64,000 nucleotides of DNA, taken from positions 2,480,001-2,544,000 of the forward strand of contig NZ_CP166194.1 in the NCBI RefSeq assembly GCF_045679545.1, read 5' to 3'. Source of the stretch: Enterovibrio sp045679545. Its GTDB lineage: Bacteria > Pseudomonadota > Gammaproteobacteria > Enterobacterales > Vibrionaceae. Under the pieces are notes generated by a model. It did not search any database, was not told where the DNA came from, and saw nothing but the letters and a program-made list of their open reading frames with translations. Below, in pieces: positions 53,756-62,819 of the stretch (position 1 is the stretch's first letter; each line of letters begins with the position of its first letter). A program made the translations under genes and the position numbers.

Positions 53756-55351
53756 TCAATGTGTCTTTTTTATCGATAGATATGGGAGATGATATTCATC
53801 TATAAAGCTTTTCTCAAGCGCAGAGACAAAAGAATCAACATCAATATCACCTTGCTTCTTTATCGCATAAATATGCCTATATTTACCGTAATATGAAACC
53901 ATTAAAATATCATAGTCATGTTCATATTTGTCAAGATATTCAAAAACAACATATGGAACTCTTACAACTCTATCACTAACTTCTCGCCAGTCATTTTCAT
54001 ATATAACCCTTTCTTTAATATCATCAATGGAAGTGAAACAAAAGTTGGAATCACAAAGATCCTCTAGTATTACCGTCCCCGCTGTATGAATAAAGATAAC
54101 ATCTGGAGATGCTCTTTCCATTAAATCTACGCTTGCACCATCTAGCGCTGCTTCTGGCGTATTTAATCCTACAAGGTCAATTTTTTTTCCACCTACCCAA
54201 TAAGCAAACCTACCCGCTTCACTTAATGTAATCACAGTTTCACTTTTTACATCATCTTTCAAATTATTAGGTAAGTAGTTTATATAGACTTTGGCTAAAA
54301 GATCTTGAATGTCTAACTTGAGCGCCATAACATTGTCATAAACTACAAGTGCCGAAACCAGTAAAAAAGAAGCAACTAAGTGCTTGTTTTCTAGTCTAAG
54401 TTTCGACAGTTGAAATGAAATAATCAAAATACACAATACCACTACAGGCGCTTGAAATCTGTGAGAGATATTTTGGCTTAGCGTTACAAAAGTCAGTATA
54501 AAAAATAGCGTCAATACAGGTATTGAGGCGAGAAGCAAAATCTTACGATACTTAGAAAAAGCAAGTAGGCTCAAGGCACTAAAAATCAATATATAATTCT
54601 GACCAAACCAATCTTTGTGACTAGCTAACCCTGGGAGTAAAGCACTAGAAGTGTTTTTGACATAAAGTGGCAGCGGCAAGAGAAGTCCAAAGTACGAATA
54701 ACGCCATATGAAATAGGAGATTCCGATTGCCGCTGCCAAAACAACAAATTTCAAATATCGTTCGATTTTCTGTCCGTTTTCCCTGACCAAAAACAAACCG
54801 ACAATTGTAGCAACCACTCCAATAATAACACCATCAGGTCTTATCAATCCCATAACAATGGATACTAGTGGCAAGAAATATATAGTCTGTTTATTATTGT
54901 TTGCTATAATCCAGAATATGATGGCAACTAATGATGTATAAAAACCGGTACTAAATCCTGCAATTGATGCAGCGGTTACGTCTGATGTCCATAAAACAAG
55001 AGAAAGAGGAACTACAAAAAGAAAACGGTATTCCTTTGTAAAAAAAGACATTAAAACTGCCGTAGTAACTGCAATTCCAAGTGAGTTTAGAATGCCAGCT
55101 GCGATAGCAGTATCAAAGCCGAGCATGTTGAAAAGAGACAACAAAATCATCCAAAGGAAATCAGTGGCCCCTTCAGCATTAGAACCGCCTTGGTAATAGC
55201 TTATACCATGTCCATTTGCTAGATTTTCTGCGTAAATGAAAAGAATGTATGCATCTTCATGTATATGACCATAAGACAGTATATAGTATGACACACCGAA
55301 TGAGGCTAGAAATGCTAATATTAGAAAAGGTGATCCCTTCAGAGTAAGCAC
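53756..55351 (-). CDS. GT-C membrane glycosyltransferase, AftB-like candidate arabinofuranosyltransferase
   Basis: The 531-residue protein has about ten membrane helices and then a soluble C-terminal domain from about residue 335. The first periplasmic loop has the acidic pair E32-D33 in HEDAYILFIYAENLANGHG, then EGATDFLW. This is the arrangement of AftB-type mycobacterial arabinosyltransferases (DDAYIS..., EGYTNFLW). It would use polyprenyl-phosphoryl-D-arabinofuranose on the periplasmic side. It lies 3 nt after the DprE2-like gene. The acceptor is unknown. Confidence 0.7.
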   Translation of the reverse strand: MLTLKGSPFLILAFLASFGVSYYILSYGHIHEDAYILFIYAENLANGHGISYYQGGSNAEGATDFLWMILLSLFNMLGFDTAIAAGILNSLGIAVTTAVLMSFFTKEYRFLFVVPLSLVLWTSDVTAASIAGFSTGFYTSLVAIIFWIIANNNKQTIYFLPLVSIVMGLIRPDGVIIGVVATIVGLFLVRENGQKIERYLKFVVLAAAIGISYFIWRYSYFGLLLPLPLYVKNTSSALLPGLASHKDWFGQNYILIFSALSLLAFSKYRKILLLASIPVLTLFFILTFVTLSQNISHRFQAPVVVLCILIISFQLSKLRLENKHLVASFLLVSALVVYDNVMALKLDIQDLLAKVYINYLPNNLKDDVKSETVITLSEAGRFAYWVGGKKIDLVGLNTPEAALDGASVDLMERASPDVIFIHTAGTVILEDLCDSNFCFTSIDDIKERVIYENDWREVSDRVVRVPYVVFEYLDKYEHDYDILMVSYYGKYRHIYAIKKQGDIDVDSFVSALEKSFIDEYHLPYLSIKKTH

Positions 55352-55354
55352 AAT

Positions 55355-56092
55355 TTAAATATCCATTTTGTTAATTATTCTATTTGGTAAGGCGCGAATT
55401 ATTGCCATTATTAAAATCCAAAATAATGGCGCATAACTTATGGATGACTTCCTTTCAATTCTTCGTTCAATTATCTTAGCGATAACAGAAGGTGATGACC
55501 ACAAAATACCTTTTTTAAAGTCTTCTGTCATTGGAGTGTCAACAAAACCCGGTTTAATATCTAAAACATGAATATTCTTCTGACTCAATCTATGACTCAA
55601 ACCTTGAAGGAAAGTCGATACCATTGATTTAGAAGTGCCATATACATAGTTAGATTTTCTACCCCTATCTCCTGCTACGCTAGTAATAACGGTAATATTT
55701 CCTGACTTTTGACTCTCCATTACATTAGCTATTTTGGTAAGAATTCTGACCACACTAAAACCGTTTGCGTATATGGCATCAAAAGTTTTCTCGCTACTTG
55801 CTTCACACTGTTTTTGATCTGGAAGATAACCATGAGCGATCAATACAATGTCAAGCTTTCCCATTGACTCTACAACTTCATCTAACGAGTCATCATTGAT
55901 TCGATCATGGCTTGCATCCCATTGAGCACATTGAACCGAATTAGCTCCTCTTACGATCAAATCATTTTTTATGGAGGTCAACTTATCCATATCCCTAGCT
56001 AATAAATAAAGATTGCAACCCTTATTAGAGTAACGCTTGCAAATTTCATACGCTATGCTAGATGTAGCTCCAATCACCAAAATATTTTTCAT
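55355..56092 (-). CDS. DprE2-like short-chain dehydrogenase (polyprenyl-phosphoryl-2-ketoribose reductase)
   Basis: It would reduce the 2-keto sugar made by DprE1 to polyprenyl-phosphoryl-arabinose with NADH. I start it at MKNILVIGATSSIAYE (ATG at 56092, one base after the dprE1-like stop); a TTG four codons earlier is an alternative. It has 245 residues. The nucleotide motif is GATSSIA, the catalytic residues are S138, Y151 and K155 (YVYGTSKS), and GYLPDQ follows the active strand. The C-terminal amphipathic/hydrophobic part (PLFWILIMAIIRALPNRI) resembles mycobacterial DprE2. Confidence 0.88.
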   Translation of the reverse strand: MKNILVIGATSSIAYEICKRYSNKGCNLYLLARDMDKLTSIKNDLIVRGANSVQCAQWDASHDRINDDSLDEVVESMGKLDIVLIAHGYLPDQKQCEASSEKTFDAIYANGFSVVRILTKIANVMESQKSGNITVITSVAGDRGRKSNYVYGTSKSMVSTFLQGLSHRLSQKNIHVLDIKPGFVDTPMTEDFKKGILWSSPSVIAKIIERRIERKSSISYAPLFWILIMAIIRALPNRIINKMDI

Positions 56093-56093
56093 A

Positions 56094-57380
56094 CTATAAT
56101 CCAATCCGCTTTGATTGAAGGGAACTGTAAACGTCTTCTAAATTGTATTGTTCTCTGATATATGCCATATCTTCCCAATTTTCATAGGTGGATTTAAACA
56201 TTTCATCATCCATCCGCACATCTTTTGACAAATATAAACGTCCAGAGTACTTAATTACCAATTGATCCAATATCTTAAGTAAAGTAAACAAAGAGTCAGT
56301 AATCTTAAAATCGAGAGCTAAGGTGTATCCTTCTATCGGAAACGATAGATAGTTGCCGTTTCCTTCTCTAAAGACCTTTAACACTGCCAAAAAAGACCCT
56401 TGTTTTGATTCAGCAATAACGCTTAGTATTTCCTTTAACGCATCAATGCCGCTCTCTTTTGGAATTACAAACTGATACTGAGTAAAACCTTTACTTCCGT
56501 ACATCAAGTTCCAGTTATTTACTGAATCTAGAGGATAGAAAAATGAATCATAGCCTACTGTATTATTGGTTTCTTTTTTCAGAAGCCGATTATAGTAGAG
56601 CGCATTGAAAGCTTGAATTGAGTACTGATTTAGGACTTGCGACGGCATCTCAAAAGGAATAGTAAGTTTTGGTTCTTTATGAGTGTTTAGCTGATTACCT
56701 ACGGAGTGCTCGCCGAGCATGACCAAAGAACGCCCGAGCTTATCACCCGTAGACAAGCAATCAATCCAAGCGACTGAATATGTAAAGTCATTATATTTTT
56801 CGAAAAGAGCTAGCGCCTCTCCGAGATTCGCTGCTTTGACTATCTTCTGATCTATATACGAGCTTTCTATTCTACGCAGAATAATAGTGGCTTCAATTAT
56901 CACACCAGTGAGGCCCATGCCCCCACAAGTGGCTTTAAATAATTGGGTATTGACTTCCGGTGAGCAGATGATGAGTTCACCGTTCATAAGTACAGTTAAC
57001 GACTTTACATAGTCACAGAAACTGCCCTCTTTGTGATGGTTTTTACCATGGACGTCACTTGCAATGGCGCCACCGACAGTAACGTACTTCGTCCCTGGCG
57101 TTACATAGGGAAACCAACCTAAAGGCACAAACACTTGAAGAATATCATCTATGCTTACGCCTGATTCACACCTCAGTACACCTGTACTAGAATCAAAATT
57201 TATGAATCTCGACAGCCTTTTGGTTTGTATTACTGATTTAGATAGTGAGCTATCACCGTAGCTACGACCAAGCCCTCGAGCAATCCCAATAGGATTTGAA
57301 TCCAGTAACGTATGTTTCTCTATGTTGTAAATAGTAGAATCTATGACTGGGTATCGTCCCCAGCCAGTCAAATTGGTCAT
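56094..57380 (-). CDS. DprE1-like FAD-dependent oxidase (decaprenylphosphoryl-beta-D-ribose oxidase)
   Basis: The 428-residue protein belongs to the vanillyl-alcohol-oxidase family and resembles DprE1 along its whole length. FAD-binding features are RGLGRSYGDSS (35-45) and TPGTKYVTVGGAIASDVHGK (94-113) continuing into NHH. YQFVIP, SFPIEGYTLALDF and GRLYLSKDVR (lysine 386, like the active-site Lys418 of M. tuberculosis) are also conserved. The position of the benzothiazinone-target Cys387 is alanine here (A355). It would oxidise polyprenyl-phosphoryl-ribose to the 2-keto sugar. Confidence 0.9.
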   Translation of the reverse strand: MTNLTGWGRYPVIDSTIYNIEKHTLLDSNPIGIARGLGRSYGDSSLSKSVIQTKRLSRFINFDSSTGVLRCESGVSIDDILQVFVPLGWFPYVTPGTKYVTVGGAIASDVHGKNHHKEGSFCDYVKSLTVLMNGELIICSPEVNTQLFKATCGGMGLTGVIIEATIILRRIESSYIDQKIVKAANLGEALALFEKYNDFTYSVAWIDCLSTGDKLGRSLVMLGEHSVGNQLNTHKEPKLTIPFEMPSQVLNQYSIQAFNALYYNRLLKKETNNTVGYDSFFYPLDSVNNWNLMYGSKGFTQYQFVIPKESGIDALKEILSVIAESKQGSFLAVLKVFREGNGNYLSFPIEGYTLALDFKITDSLFTLLKILDQLVIKYSGRLYLSKDVRMDDEMFKSTYENWEDMAYIREQYNLEDVYSSLQSKRIGL

Positions 57381-57600
57381 GATTACCCTACAAAGTGTAT
57401 CAAATAATATATGAGGTCACTGATATCCATCAATATAACAATGCTTAAGAGGTCAGCAACACACCCTCATAGCCACAAAAATCGGAGTCTTAGAGATTCT
57501 AAAATTCTTAAATAATTAAGCAAGTAGGTTGATCAAAAACTCTAATGGAGGTAGCTTTTTTAGGGATAGACCATATCATGGTGATTTCTGTAAATTCTGA

Positions 57601-58159
57601 CTACAATCCCCCATTTAGTTTTGAGTGACTGCAATATGCTCGATTTAGCGAATAAATTCCAAGGGTAGCAATCAAATACAAGAATGGCAAAAATGGAACT
57701 TGATAACGAACTTGAACCTCTAGAAATACATGCATAATTGCGAGCCCCACTAATGGGATTGTGGCATATAGGACAAATTTAGAATGGCGGTATCTAATTA
57801 GACTACCAACACAAAACAATACCATGATAAACATGAAGGAGTTGAGTATCGAAACTATAAATTTATCTAGATAGAGTGCTTCTACATATTTGAATCTAGG
57901 AGAGCGACTGATTGGCCATCTGAGCATTTGTTTCTGATTACCCCAGAGCGATTTTATCTTATCTGTTAATGCAAACTCGGCGAATGATATCGGATCATCC
58001 AATATTCTTTCGAGCGCGATGGTTCTTGCATTAATGGATGCTTGTTCATGAGAAACTTTGTTGTCACCTATAAAGCCTGCATAGTGAAGATCTTTTTGAC
58101 TGTAGCCTCCAGACGTCTCCCGATTGGTACCAACCATTAAGTTATAACTGCCATACTTA
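57601..58159 (-). pseudogene. C-terminal half of an interrupted GT39/ArnT-type glycosyltransferase
   Basis: The frame continues exactly from the other half (60507-61339) when the IS66 element and one target copy are removed: FSLSPS joins KYGSYNLMVGTNRETSGG. The part includes the conserved GTN..GG motif of dolichyl/polyprenyl-phosphosugar-dependent transferases, a long loop and four C-terminal helices (QVRYQVPFLPFLYLIATLG). Alone it lacks the catalytic first loop and cannot work. Confidence 0.9.
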
Positions 58160-58167
58160 GAAGGACT
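58160..58167. repeat. Target site duplication, left copy
   Basis: GAAGGACT is repeated at 60499-60506. Eight bp is the normal duplication of IS66 elements. Confidence 0.95.
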
Positions 58168-58194
58168 GTAAGCGGTTAATGAACCGGTGAAGTC

Positions 58195-59697
58195 CTACTC
58201 GATGCCACTGAGTTCAACATTCCACGGCATCAGATCCGTCATATCATCGGCAAGCGAACGCGTCGGCAACGCTGTAAACAGATGCCGGAAGTAATAATAC
58301 GGATTGATGTCATTGGCTCGACACGTCATCACCAGACTGTACAGATTGGCACTGGCTTTCGCTCCACCGACTGAGGTTGAGAACATCCAGTTTTTTCGGC
58401 CTGTCGTGAACGGCCGGATATCCCGCTCCGTCACATTATTGTCAATGCTGATGTGGCCATCATCAAGGAAGGTCAGCAGCTTGGGCCACTGATTTTGGGC
58501 GTAGATTATCGCTTTACCCAATGCACCTTTGGGTAACACATGCTGACTATCTAGCCACGCTTTAAAATCATTCAGAATGGGCAGACTTTCTTGCACTCTA
58601 AGCTGTTGGCGGGCTTCAGCAGACAGTCCTTTCGCTCGCTTTTCAATACCGTAAAGTTTGCCGATGAAGGTCAGGGCTTTCTCCGGTTTCCCTGCTTTCG
58701 TTGACGGTGACGCTTTTTGCGCGTCGGTAAATTTACGGCGGACATGCGCCATGCAGGCGGCTTGTGTCACGTCTTTCAGTGTGTCGTAAGCACTATAACC
58801 ATCTGATAGCAGATAGCCGGTGTAATCACCGAGGAACTCACGCACACAGGCGCCCGCTCGACTGGGTTGATACGCGTAAATAACCACGGGGTGTTCCGTG
58901 TACTCGCCACTGCGATAAACCCACATATAGGATTTGGATTGCGCTTGTCTGTCTTCTTCTCTCAGCACTTGCACCGTGGTTTCATCCGCGCAGATGAGTG
59001 ATTCTTGTAAGAGCTGCGCTTTCATCGTGTCGATGATGACCTGCACTTTACTGCCAAGCTGCACACACCAGTTGGCCAAGGTGGCGCGGCTGATATCGAT
59101 GCCGGAGCGGTTGAGGATATCAACCTGACGGTAAAGCGGCAGTGCATCCACATATTTGGCGGTGACCACGGCAGCGAAGGCCTCCGCACTGCCGAGGCTT
59201 TTGGGGATCATGCTCGCTGGCTTCGGTGCGGTGATGACCTTGCTGGTCTCTGCCGTCTGCTCGCACTGACGGCAGGCATATTTGGTGCGCTCATGGCGGA
59301 TCACACTGACTCGCTGTGGCAGGATTTTCAGCGTTTCACTGACTTCTTTGCCGCATTCATGCAAGGGCGCATCACAACAGTCGCAATATGGGGCATTGAG
59401 GGTGTGGCTTTGCACCTCACGTTCAAGGTCGGCGGGCAACGGTTTACGACCCGTTTTACCGCGCTCTACCGCTGACTTGGGTAATGTATGTTGCTGCTCG
59501 GCTTCGTTAAACGTCCCTTTGGCGACTTTTTCGCTTTGGGCAGCAAAGCGTTTGGATTTACTGAGATTGAGTTGCTCAACCAGTAATTGCACTTGGGTTT
59601 TCAGGGCAGCGACTTCCTCCTCTTTGGCCTGCAACAAGGCATCTTTGGCAAGAAGCATGGCTTTAAGTTTTTCAATATCATCGGGAAAGTCGGTCAT
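58195..59697 (-). CDS. tnpC: IS66 transposase TnpC
   Basis: The 500-residue DDE transposase of IS66 has a leucine-zipper-like N-terminus (residues 7-45), a zinc-finger region with CDCCDAPLHECG and YACRQCE, and a DDE catalytic core. The first aspartate is in ICADETTVQV, the second in LLSDGYSAYD, and the glutamate is in IDNNVTERDIRPF. It is full length. Confidence 0.97.
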   Translation of the reverse strand: MTDFPDDIEKLKAMLLAKDALLQAKEEEVAALKTQVQLLVEQLNLSKSKRFAAQSEKVAKGTFNEAEQQHTLPKSAVERGKTGRKPLPADLEREVQSHTLNAPYCDCCDAPLHECGKEVSETLKILPQRVSVIRHERTKYACRQCEQTAETSKVITAPKPASMIPKSLGSAEAFAAVVTAKYVDALPLYRQVDILNRSGIDISRATLANWCVQLGSKVQVIIDTMKAQLLQESLICADETTVQVLREEDRQAQSKSYMWVYRSGEYTEHPVVIYAYQPSRAGACVREFLGDYTGYLLSDGYSAYDTLKDVTQAACMAHVRRKFTDAQKASPSTKAGKPEKALTFIGKLYGIEKRAKGLSAEARQQLRVQESLPILNDFKAWLDSQHVLPKGALGKAIIYAQNQWPKLLTFLDDGHISIDNNVTERDIRPFTTGRKNWMFSTSVGGAKASANLYSLVMTCRANDINPYYYFRHLFTALPTRSLADDMTDLMPWNVELSGIE

Positions 59698-59784
59698 TGG
59701 GCATCATTTTACAGCACTGAATGATGCCCAGTGTGACGTCTAAAACGGATCGTTCAAGCGCAATATGACGATCAGTATCAAGCG

Positions 59785-60129
59785 TCACACTTCTAGTCCA
59801 CTAAGGGGGCGATGGGCTTTGTTGTTCTCCAGTGATAACCCAGATAGCAGCCAATAAAGCTGGGGCTTGCTGATGGTAATAACGCCGAGAGGATTGGGAT
59901 GTGGCCACTTGAAGGTCCCTTTTTCCAATCGGCGATAGTAAAGCCAAAAGCCATTGGTATCCCAAAAGAGGATTTTGAGTTTATCTCGTCCCCGATTACA
60001 GAAGATAAACCAGGCTTCGCTGAACGGGTCCATTTCAAGCTGCTCGGCGACAATCAGCGACAGGCCATCGATAGACTTTCGCATGTCGGTGACACCGGAG
60101 ACCAGAAAGACCTTGCCAGAGGGGGTCAT
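59785..60129 (-). CDS. tnpB: IS66 accessory protein TnpB
   Basis: The 114-residue IS66 Orf2 protein has the family patterns GVTDMRKSIDGL and FIFCNRGRDKLKILFWDTNGF. It is required with TnpA and TnpC for transposition in studied IS66 elements. Its start overlaps tnpA by 4 bp. Confidence 0.95.
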   Translation of the reverse strand: MTPSGKVFLVSGVTDMRKSIDGLSLIVAEQLEMDPFSEAWFIFCNRGRDKLKILFWDTNGFWLYYRRLEKGTFKWPHPNPLGVITISKPQLYWLLSGLSLENNKAHRPLSGLEV

Positions 60130-60425
60130 TGCAAGGCATCCACCCAGTGTTTGATCTGAGCGGCACTCAGTGTTGTTGGTAACTCAGCGCGAATACCATT
60201 GGCAAAGGTAATGATCACCGACTCAGCTTGCGTATCTTCATGTTCATTGAAAATGATAGGCTGAAGTGTCTGCGTCGCGTCAGGAGAACGCAATCGCTTA
60301 GACCAATAGTAGAAGGTTTGATAACTGATGCCGCTGTCTGCACAGAATTGCTTGATGGATAGCGGGCTCTGTTTTTGTTGCTCAACAACTGCTGCCCAAT
60401 GGGCGCGTTTTTGCTCTTGGTTCAT
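60126..60425 (-). CDS. tnpA: IS66 accessory protein TnpA
   Basis: The 99-residue IS66 Orf1 protein has a helix-turn-helix (SIKQFCADSGISYQTFYYWS, about residues 23-42). It is first in the element, just inside the right inverted repeat. Confidence 0.9.
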   Translation of the reverse strand: MNQEQKRAHWAAVVEQQKQSPLSIKQFCADSGISYQTFYYWSKRLRSPDATQTLQPIIFNEHEDTQAESVIITFANGIRAELPTTLSAAQIKHWVDALQ

Positions 60426-60498
60426 GGTGCCTCCGATGAAAAAGGCACTATGTCAAAGCACGTGTATTATTGGTATGTGGGGTTTATTAACCGCTTAC

Positions 60499-60506
60499 GA
60501 AGGACT
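60499..60506. repeat. Target site duplication, right copy
   Basis: GAAGGACT is identical to 58160-58167 and directly abuts the IS66 right inverted repeat. Confidence 0.95.
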
Positions 60507-61339
60507 CAAAGAGAAAACCCCATCTATTTTTTTTCCAATGACACCATGCATTAGTACGATAACTACAAATGGTATAATAGCGTAGATAAAAGCCTTACTT
60601 GGTCTTTTCACTAACGCAGCAAGTGATATCAAAAAAGCCACAAAATATATGAAACCGTTAGTTCTAGTTAAATATACAAAAGCCATTAATATTGAAACTA
60701 CAATCAAAAGTAGCGTGTTCTGAGATATCGAATACCTAGCAATTAAGTAAAAAGAAAATGAAGAAAGCAGGATGAATACTGACTCAGTACTAATCAAAGA
60801 GGAATATACTATTGTAATAGGAGAAAAGAGGAAAATGTACAGAAATAGCAAACTTCAATCTCTACCGAAGTCAAACTTCAAAAGCCCACTGTAAATTGAT
60901 ACGGCACTGGCAACCCAAGCAAAACCCGCAGCAATGTATGTAGTTTCAAGAGAATTGGAGAATTGTAAAAAGAGAGAGTAGTAAAGTATTGTGATTGGAC
61001 TTTTAGAGTTTGCAGTAAGGATACTAATATCATTTGTCTGAGCAAACTGCGAGGCATCATTGTAAAACTTTAAAAATCTGATGACGGAGTGGTTTGAAAA
61101 ATAGCCGCGTACAACATATATAGCAAAAATGCCGAGAGTGCTATTTTCAGATAACAAAAACCGTGTTTTACCGACCGATTATAACAGACCAGCAACAGGA
61201 TAACGTACAATACACCGAGAATGAAACTGTCATTACCTGATGATATTATGACATTTATAAAATATAACGTAGCTAGAGTAAATGAAAGGCGTAAAAACAC
61301 TGAGTATAGATAGTCACTAGTTCTATAAGACAAAATCAT
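60507..61339 (-). pseudogene. N-terminal half of an interrupted GT39/ArnT-type glycosyltransferase
   Basis: From ATG at 61339 the protein (MILSYRTSDYLYSVFLRL...) is a polytopic GT-C enzyme. It has three lesions: a one-base loss in a T-run near 61074 (PSSDF then LKFYNDAS in another frame), an in-frame TGA at 60855-60857 (FDFGRD stop SLLFLYIF), and the IS66 insertion after FSLSPS. It is probably dead. It preceded the dprE1-like gene and would have used a polyprenyl-phosphosugar, perhaps the arabinose donor itself. Confidence 0.85.
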
Positions 61340-61619
61340 TTCACTTATTTATTTAACTTTGTTAACAATGAGACCACTGGCCAAGTCAATCGAACCAAAA
61401 ACACTTAAATTCTAATTTCCCTAACTGTAGCAAAACGTACTATAAGAGAAAAAATGACAAATATAAACCACTACAATATGGCTTATCATCTTACTATACT
61501 ACGCTGGTTTTGGTTATATAATACTATGATTACAGTAACCTGATATTTAGATTAGGACAGTAAGATAATAAACAAACAAGATACTCTTAAGTAAGAATAT
61601 AGAAAATAGTAAGTGAAAT

Positions 61620-62819
61620 CTAATCAACTAAGTGCTCTAAAGCTCTGCTGGCTATCTTCTCTACCGAGAACTCGCGCTCAAGCAATATTGCGCCATTCTT
61701 TCCATATTTCGATCTTTGGCAATCCGATTCTAAAAAAAAACGCGCATTTTCAAACAATTGCTCGTCATCTCCATTAATCGAAATAAGACCAGCACAATTA
61801 TCATTGACCAGTTCAAGCAAATCATTGCCTGGGTTGACACTACCCAAAATCGGCATTGATTGCACCATGTACCCCAATAGTTTACCTGGGAAATTGTGGG
61901 CGGTATGATTATACGCTAATGAAAACAAACCCACGTCAGCTTCTGACATTATATTTCGGAATTCGACTTGGTTTACTGATGGCAGGTATGTGAAATTATC
62001 TAATTGCCATTGGTTCGCTAGACTCTGGATTAAATCAACTTCATCCCCTTGACCAATGAATAGAAAATGTGCTTTTTCATATTTTTTCATGGACTTAACT
62101 AATCGCAACAGGTTTTCCATATCCTGTGCTCTACCAATGTTTCCGCCATAAAAAAATATCACTTTGTTATCTAAACCTAGCTTTTTTCTCAGGCTCACAT
62201 AACCATCAGAGATTGTATGAGGTGTCAATGCCGCCCAGTTTCTTAATATACATGTTGAGTATCGCTCATTGGTCAAAGTATCAAACAAACTTTTGTTGTT
62301 AGCAGACATCAATCCTATAGAGTCTGCTTGGGAATAAGAATACTCTTCAAAGTACCGAAAGTATCGCTCGATCAGGGAGCCTTTTTTAATCATCCCCGCA
62401 TCAACAACCCATTGAGGAAACAAGTCCCTCAACACCAAGAATGCTTTACAATTGCAGCGACTTTTTATTCTCGATACCAAACCACCAAAAAAAATGGACG
62501 GCGAGTAGTAAATTACACCATCAAATGTCTGGCTGCACACTCTTGGTGAAATCGCGCGCCAAGCTCTAAGTGAGAGTACAGATTCATTTAGTGCGCGCCT
62601 AACCTTATTAACATCTTTAATCGCTCCACTCGAAAATGACCAAACTGTAACGCCATCGAGTTCTGAAACGATCAGCGCCTTTTTTTGGGATTCCAATGGA
62701 GTAATAACGGTAACTTCTATACCTTGGGAAACGTAATAGCACGCCAGATCATGAAACATTTTTGCTCCGACTCGCGTGCTATGGGGTAAATAATCATCTA
62801 TAACGAGAGCAAGACGCAT
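61620..62819 (-). CDS. Glycosyltransferase family 4, WbuB-like
   Basis: The start at MRLALVIDDYLPHSTRVGAK overlaps the stop of the upstream epimerase gene (TAATG). It has 399 residues of GT-B fold. The C-terminal donor site includes FFYGGNIGRAQDMENLL and FPGKLLGYMVQSMPILGS, with the E-x7-E region around NPGNDLLELV. It resembles WbuB-type transferases, which are often paired with the UDP-L-FucNAc pathway. Sugar specificity is inferred from the neighbour. Confidence 0.8.
   Translation of the reverse strand: MRLALVIDDYLPHSTRVGAKMFHDLACYYVSQGIEVTVITPLESQKKALIVSELDGVTVWSFSSGAIKDVNKVRRALNESVLSLRAWRAISPRVCSQTFDGVIYYSPSIFFGGLVSRIKSRCNCKAFLVLRDLFPQWVVDAGMIKKGSLIERYFRYFEEYSYSQADSIGLMSANNKSLFDTLTNERYSTCILRNWAALTPHTISDGYVSLRKKLGLDNKVIFFYGGNIGRAQDMENLLRLVKSMKKYEKAHFLFIGQGDEVDLIQSLANQWQLDNFTYLPSVNQVEFRNIMSEADVGLFSLAYNHTAHNFPGKLLGYMVQSMPILGSVNPGNDLLELVNDNCAGLISINGDDEQLFENARFFLESDCQRSKYGKNGAILLEREFSVEKIASRALEHLVD

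Larger units (their letters stand above)
58168..60498 (-). mobile_element. IS66-family insertion sequence, complete
   Basis: The 2,331-bp element has terminal inverted repeats GTAAGCGGTTAATGAACC (left) and GTAAGCGGTTAATAAACC (right, read inward), three genes (tnpA, tnpB, tnpC) in the normal order on the minus strand, and an 8-bp target duplication. It looks intact and probably recent. A remnant of a related copy lies at 50692-50857. Confidence 0.97.
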
